Below are positions 60,366 to 64,000 of a stretch of DNA of 64,000 bases, piece after piece. Positions within the stretch are counted from its first letter, which is position 1, and every line of letters starts with the position of its first letter. Location of the stretch: positions 186,001-250,000 of the forward strand of contig NZ_MWXA01000003.1 in assembly GCF_002259795.1 (NCBI RefSeq). The letters run 5' to 3'. The stretch is from Bifidobacterium aquikefiri. GTDB taxonomy: Bacteria > Actinomycetota > Actinomycetes > Actinomycetales > Bifidobacteriaceae. Position numbers and translations under genes: made by a program. The notes under the pieces were generated by a model, which was given only the letters and a program-made list of their open reading frames with translations, did not search any database and was not told where the DNA came from.

Positions 60366-61490
60366 ATGACGGTGAAATACTCTGGTCCAGAACTCAAGCC
60401 CTTCATTACGGGGATGGCAGACTACGAAATCGGCCCCTTGCATGGAATCATCGCTCACAAAGTTCCCAAAAGATGGAGAACACAAATTCCGGATTCTTCG
60501 TTCTGCTGGAACGAGATGTGCTCATCAGGAATACATGTGGATATGATCATACGAGGCCCGGTCAGGTTGGAAGTGGCTGTATATGAACAATTCGGTTGGG
60601 ATCATGAGTTCGCCATACAACGATCGGATGGGGCTGAAGTTGTCTGCCATACCGTTCCAGTCGTGGATGCGGGAATCTACAAGGATGTGGATGATGCCGG
60701 GGGCTGTGCACTGACGAAGGCAACAGCGACTGTTATTGATATATCGCCGATTCGAGAATCAACCCTGACGCACGTCAGTGTAGTTCTTCCTCATCGCGCA
60801 ATTTCTGAGATAATCGCTGTGACAGCCGATGAAGCAGTGCTGCCAGAAGCGGTCTCCTCTCAAGATATCAATTGGACACATTATGGAAGTTCAATCTCTC
60901 AAGGGGTTTCGGTCCACAATCCTGCGAAGCGCTGGACAGAAGTGGTTTCACATCAGTTGGGATTATGTCTCTATGACCTCTCTATTGCAGGAAACGCACA
61001 ATTGGATGCGCCGGTCGCGCGATCAATCGCTACCAAGGAAGCAGACTTCATCACCTGCTCCATCGGCATCAATCTCGTAAACGCCGATTCGATGCGCGAG
61101 AGAAGTTTCGTTCCTGCCCTCCATGGATTTCTCGATGTGATTCGTGATCGTCAGCCAACCACTCCGATCATGCTGATTTCGGCATGTGCATGTCCAATTC
61201 ATGAGACTGTTCCAGGACCTACATATCTCAATGAGCAGGGGAAATGCGTCGCTGCGCGGCGAGACGTGGAATGTGATGACGGTGCGTTGACTTTGCAAAG
61301 AACCCGCGAGCTGATGTCACGGGTTGTTCATGCTCGTCAAGATCCCCATCTTTCCCTGTTGGACGGCCGCTCGTTACTGGGTGATGCCGATACGCAATAC
61401 CTGGAAGACAATCTACATCCGAATGAGGCAGGAACGAAACTCATTGCGGATAGGGCTGCCTTGGTCTTTCGCAAGTTTCTTAAGCTGTGA
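60366..61490 (+). CDS. SGNH/GDSL-type hydrolase, probable carbohydrate esterase
   Basis: A 374-residue cytoplasmic hydrolase. An N-terminal ~165-residue beta-rich domain precedes the SGNH fold: block I HYGSSISQG (nucleophile Ser176), block III-like TCSIGINLVN, and block V DNLHPNEAG with the Asp-His pair. Two-domain SGNH proteins of this type remove acyl groups from sugars, but the substrate here is unknown. AAAGGTGA precedes ATG 60366. It is followed by GH127 and a BNR-repeat protein on the same strand, so it probably belongs to the same glycan-degrading operon. Confidence 0.85.
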   Translation: MTVKYSGPELKPFITGMADYEIGPLHGIIAHKVPKRWRTQIPDSSFCWNEMCSSGIHVDMIIRGPVRLEVAVYEQFGWDHEFAIQRSDGAEVVCHTVPVVDAGIYKDVDDAGGCALTKATATVIDISPIRESTLTHVSVVLPHRAISEIIAVTADEAVLPEAVSSQDINWTHYGSSISQGVSVHNPAKRWTEVVSHQLGLCLYDLSIAGNAQLDAPVARSIATKEADFITCSIGINLVNADSMRERSFVPALHGFLDVIRDRQPTTPIMLISACACPIHETVPGPTYLNEQGKCVAARRDVECDDGALTLQRTRELMSRVVHARQDPHLSLLDGRSLLGDADTQYLEDNLHPNEAGTKLIADRAALVFRKFLKL

Positions 61491-61589
61491 TCGAGGGTGA
61501 AGATCACATCGAAGCTGACTCACCGCTCTATGAATCACACTGTGCTCCATACGAATTGAAGTTTCTCTACGCAGACGAAGGTCAGTATC

Positions 61590-63437
61590 ATGACATACAA
61601 AGCTTGCACACTTGGACAGGTCTCTTTGGGCAGTGGTGTCTATGAAGATCGACATCGCAACAACGTCGACTATATCCTCTCGTTACACAATGAGAATCTG
61701 CTCCAGAATCATTATATTGAATGTGGAATCAACAGGTATCCGAACCTATTCGGCACTTGGGAGGGTAAAGAAAACTCTCACGGTGAACATCTTCATTGGG
61801 GATGGGAAACCCCTGGAAGCGCCGTTCGGGGTCAGTTCCTCGGACACTGGCTTGCAGCAGCGTCGAGAGAGGTGGCTGCAACAGGCAATGCCACCTTGCG
61901 CATCAAGGCCCTGAACATCGTTGACGAACTTGCGCTGTGTCAGAAAGAGCACGGTGGAGAGTGGGTGTTTTCGATACCTGAGCTCTACATGGATCATTTG
62001 GCGCAAGGTCACCCCAATGGGGTGCCCCAGTATGTGCTTCATAAGACCTTGATGGGGCTTCTCTGCGCCTATAGATATCTTGCCTCAGACAAGGCGCTCG
62101 ACATTGCTCGACACGCATCGCAGTGGATCATGCGTTGGGCCAGGCAATTCGATGCCGATCGGTGGAATGCCATTCTCGATGTAGAGACTGGTGGCATGCT
62201 TGAAGTTTGGGCTGATCTCTATGAGATCACGCACGACGTGAAGTACCGGGAGATGCTCGATCTCTATTGGCATCAGCACCTCTTCGATCCGCTTCTTGCA
62301 GGTGAGGATGTTCTCACCAATCGCCATGCGAATACGACCATTCCAGAGGCAATCGGCGCGGCACGTGCCTATGAGGTTACAGGAGCGCAGTGTTGGAAAG
62401 ATGTTGTCGAAGCATATTGGAAGTGCGCCGTGGAGCGGCGAGGTTTTTTTGCCACGGGCGGATGCAATGCAGGGGAAATCTGGTGCCCTCCCTTTGAATA
62501 TGCTGCAAGAAGAGGGGATAAGAATCAGGAGCTCTGCACTGTATTCAACATGATGAGGCTTGCTGATGTGCTGTTTCGGTGGACTGGCAGGAGAGAATTT
62601 CTGGATTATTATGAGCTCAATTCGATAAATGGGCTCCTTGCTCAGACACATGCACGCACAGGAATGCCATCGTATTACCTTCCGCTCGAAGGTGGTGCAA
62701 GAAAGCTATGGGGTTCGCGCCTGCATGATTTTTGGTGCTGCCATGGCACTGCCGTTGAGGCAGGGGCAATGCACGGTGAGGGAATCTATTACTACGATGA
62801 AAGCGCTGAGCTGCCCGCCGTCGTGGTTGCAAGATTCGTGAACTCGAAGCTGACCCTTCCCATCGCGAACGGTGAACTTCACATTGCCATGCAAGAAGGG
62901 TCAAGCATGCAGGGCGATGCGTTGCACAATGCATCTTCAGCAGGAGCATTGCATAGGCCTCAATCTCTGACGGCATACCTGAAAGTCGAAAACGCGGGCC
63001 AAGCCTCGATTATCCTTCGATTGCGGATGCCGTCATGGTGCAGCGGCTCTCCCACAATCAGCGTGGATGGAGTCAGACGCCCGGCTCATGCGGTCAATGG
63101 GTTTACCGAACTGGTGATAGCCCCTGGTCGCTGTGAAGTGACTCTCGTGGTGCCAAAGGAACTCAGAGCAGTAGCCATACCGGATGCACCAGAAACAGTT
63201 GCATTCCTTGATGGGCCCGTTGTCTTGGCTGGGATCGCCGACAGGGAGACAACGTTATACGGTGATCTCAAGCGCCCCACCTCGATGCTTGCATCCAACA
63301 ACGAACGACAATGGGGGACATGGATGCATGGATACCGCAGTATTCACCAGCCTCAATCGATGGTGTTCAAACCGCTGTACGAGGTCGACGACGAAGCCTA
63401 CTGCGTCTACTTTCCAACACAGCCCTGCGCGACATAG
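61590..63437 (+). CDS. GH127 beta-L-arabinofuranosidase-like glycosidase
   Basis: A 615-residue GH127 (DUF1680) enzyme. Family members release beta-linked L-arabinofuranose with a zinc-bound cysteine nucleophile. The key residues line up: Glu314 and Cys316 in NQELCTVFNMMRLADVLFRW, and the Cys383-Cys384 pair in FWCCHGTAVE, as Glu338/Cys340/Cys417/Cys418 do in the B. longum enzyme. NRHANTTIPEAIGAARAYEVTG is also diagnostic. There is no signal peptide, so imported oligosaccharides are the likely substrate. It follows the SGNH gene by ~100 bp. Exact linkage specificity cannot be told; several DUF1680 relatives act on other sugars. Confidence 0.93.
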   Translation: MTYKACTLGQVSLGSGVYEDRHRNNVDYILSLHNENLLQNHYIECGINRYPNLFGTWEGKENSHGEHLHWGWETPGSAVRGQFLGHWLAAASREVAATGNATLRIKALNIVDELALCQKEHGGEWVFSIPELYMDHLAQGHPNGVPQYVLHKTLMGLLCAYRYLASDKALDIARHASQWIMRWARQFDADRWNAILDVETGGMLEVWADLYEITHDVKYREMLDLYWHQHLFDPLLAGEDVLTNRHANTTIPEAIGAARAYEVTGAQCWKDVVEAYWKCAVERRGFFATGGCNAGEIWCPPFEYAARRGDKNQELCTVFNMMRLADVLFRWTGRREFLDYYELNSINGLLAQTHARTGMPSYYLPLEGGARKLWGSRLHDFWCCHGTAVEAGAMHGEGIYYYDESAELPAVVVARFVNSKLTLPIANGELHIAMQEGSSMQGDALHNASSAGALHRPQSLTAYLKVENAGQASIILRLRMPSWCSGSPTISVDGVRRPAHAVNGFTELVIAPGRCEVTLVVPKELRAVAIPDAPETVAFLDGPVVLAGIADRETTLYGDLKRPTSMLASNNERQWGTWMHGYRSIHQPQSMVFKPLYEVDDEAYCVYFPTQPCAT

Positions 63438-63489
63438 CAAGTCAACGTTCAAGTTCAGATATCGATATCAGAGAAAAGGGGAATCAACG

Positions 63490-64000
63490 ATGCATGGAAC
63501 GGACTCATGGAACTATGATAGCTACGGACCCAACCCCACCATTGATCCGGATGATTTCCGCATCACACGGATCGTCCCTCACCACGATGGTTTCAGCATA
63601 TCGTGGAGTCCAGCTCTGGGCGAGCGGAAATATATCGTGCGGTGGAACGACATTGAGCACGGCGATGAAGGATCGCTGCTGATTGACTCGACTGCTGCGA
63701 TCATCACTGGATTGCGTGAGGGGTTCAACTACAGGGTGGTGGTGTCTACGATCGATGGGTCCTTGCAAACCCGGCCTCGTGTGCTTCGGACATCGGACGT
63801 TCCAGGAACCGTGATCAATTATCTTCATCCCAAGGATGACAGTTTCAATTTTTCAGGCAGGTTTCTGGCAAGCCCTTCAATCGTTCGCCTGAGTAATGGC
63901 AGGCTGCTCGCATCCATGGATGTTTTTTCGTGGCATGGAGGACAAAACCTTACCATGATCTTCAGCTCGGATGATGCAGGGGAGACGTGGGAATACCTTA
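63490..64000 (+). CDS. BNR/Asp-box sialidase-like protein (5' part)
   Basis: The gene is cut by the window end. The first ~105 residues read as a fibronectin type III-like domain (DGFSISWSPALGERKYIVRW, ITGLREGFNYRVVVSTIDG). A beta-propeller then begins with FLASPSIVRLSNGRLLAS and the Asp-box SSDDAGETWEYL. Such proteins include sialidases and other exo-glycosidases. AAAAGGGGAATCAACG precedes the ATG at 63490. No signal peptide is visible at the start. The rest of the sequence is needed to see catalytic arginines. Confidence 0.75.
   Translation, partial: MHGTDSWNYDSYGPNPTIDPDDFRITRIVPHHDGFSISWSPALGERKYIVRWNDIEHGDEGSLLIDSTAAIITGLREGFNYRVVVSTIDGSLQTRPRVLRTSDVPGTVINYLHPKDDSFNFSGRFLASPSIVRLSNGRLLASMDVFSWHGGQNLTMIFSSDDAGETWEYL

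Noticed and set aside
1-64000. tRNA, rRNA, insertion sequence or prophage genes
   Set aside because: No conserved TTCGA-arm and acceptor pairing, transposase, integrase or phage protein was recognised on either strand by eye; a dedicated tRNA scan was not possible.

Overview
The window is chromosomal DNA of an actinobacterium, most likely Bifidobacterium or a close relative. The evidence is a DUF2469 gene, a Rho factor with a long Arg/Asn/Asp-rich insertion, GlgE, a GlnR-type regulator, LAxTG-type cell-wall anchoring, and many sugar ABC/MFS transporters with ROK-family control. No rRNA, tRNA, insertion sequence, prophage or CRISPR array was found. The species cannot be fixed from sequence alone.

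Layout. 1-9984 is core: the gatB 3' end, a GNAT acetyltransferase, DUF2469, an FAD oxidoreductase, rho, chorismate mutase and valS (minus). 10.1-18.4 kb holds a membrane-anchored family-5 solute-binding protein translationally coupled to nth (endonuclease III), a GlnR-like regulator, a polytopic membrane protein, mntP, ppa and glgE. 18.6-24 kb holds a LAHTG-anchored surface protein with a possible thioester domain, a GlsB/YeaQ protein, a gene-free stretch with REP-like palindromes, and a membrane-anchored polysaccharide deacetylase. 24.1-28 kb is the upper mevalonate operon (thiolase, HMG-CoA reductase, HMG-CoA synthase).

28.1-32.3 kb looks like a zinc-starvation island. Two near-identical Zur/Fur-like palindromes precede a CobW-like protein that lacks a P-loop (resembling mycobacterial Mrf/Rv0106) and an operon of six zinc-free ribosomal protein paralogues (L28, L33, S14, L31B, L36, L32). 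The last two and the L33 gene are too short for ordinary ORF cut-offs. A VIT-family metal transporter is divergent. Next come an OpuC-type compatible-solute ABC operon (32.7-35.7 kb) and a nucleoside-salvage operon of nucleoside hydrolase, MFS carrier and ribokinase (36.0-39.4 kb).

39.5-49.8 kb, all minus strand, holds an ArsR-MFS pair, a LysR-MalY/PatB pair, an amino-acid-type ABC operon ending in a uroporphyrinogen-decarboxylase-fold protein that keeps an HxC...C zinc-methyltransferase signature, and another MFS carrier. 50-64 kb is a glycan-use region: zinc alcohol dehydrogenase, ROK repressor, LplA/B/C-type ABC importer with an internal GH13 glucosidase, YesL plus a membrane-anchored partner, an SGNH hydrolase, a GH127 beta-L-arabinofuranosidase, and the start of a BNR/sialidase-like protein cut by the window edge.

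Structural oddities include two copies of a ~100-bp element with 12-bp perfect terminal inverted repeats, several very long perfect hairpins without T-tracts, and many small tandem repeats of 12-18 bp in intergenic and coding DNA.
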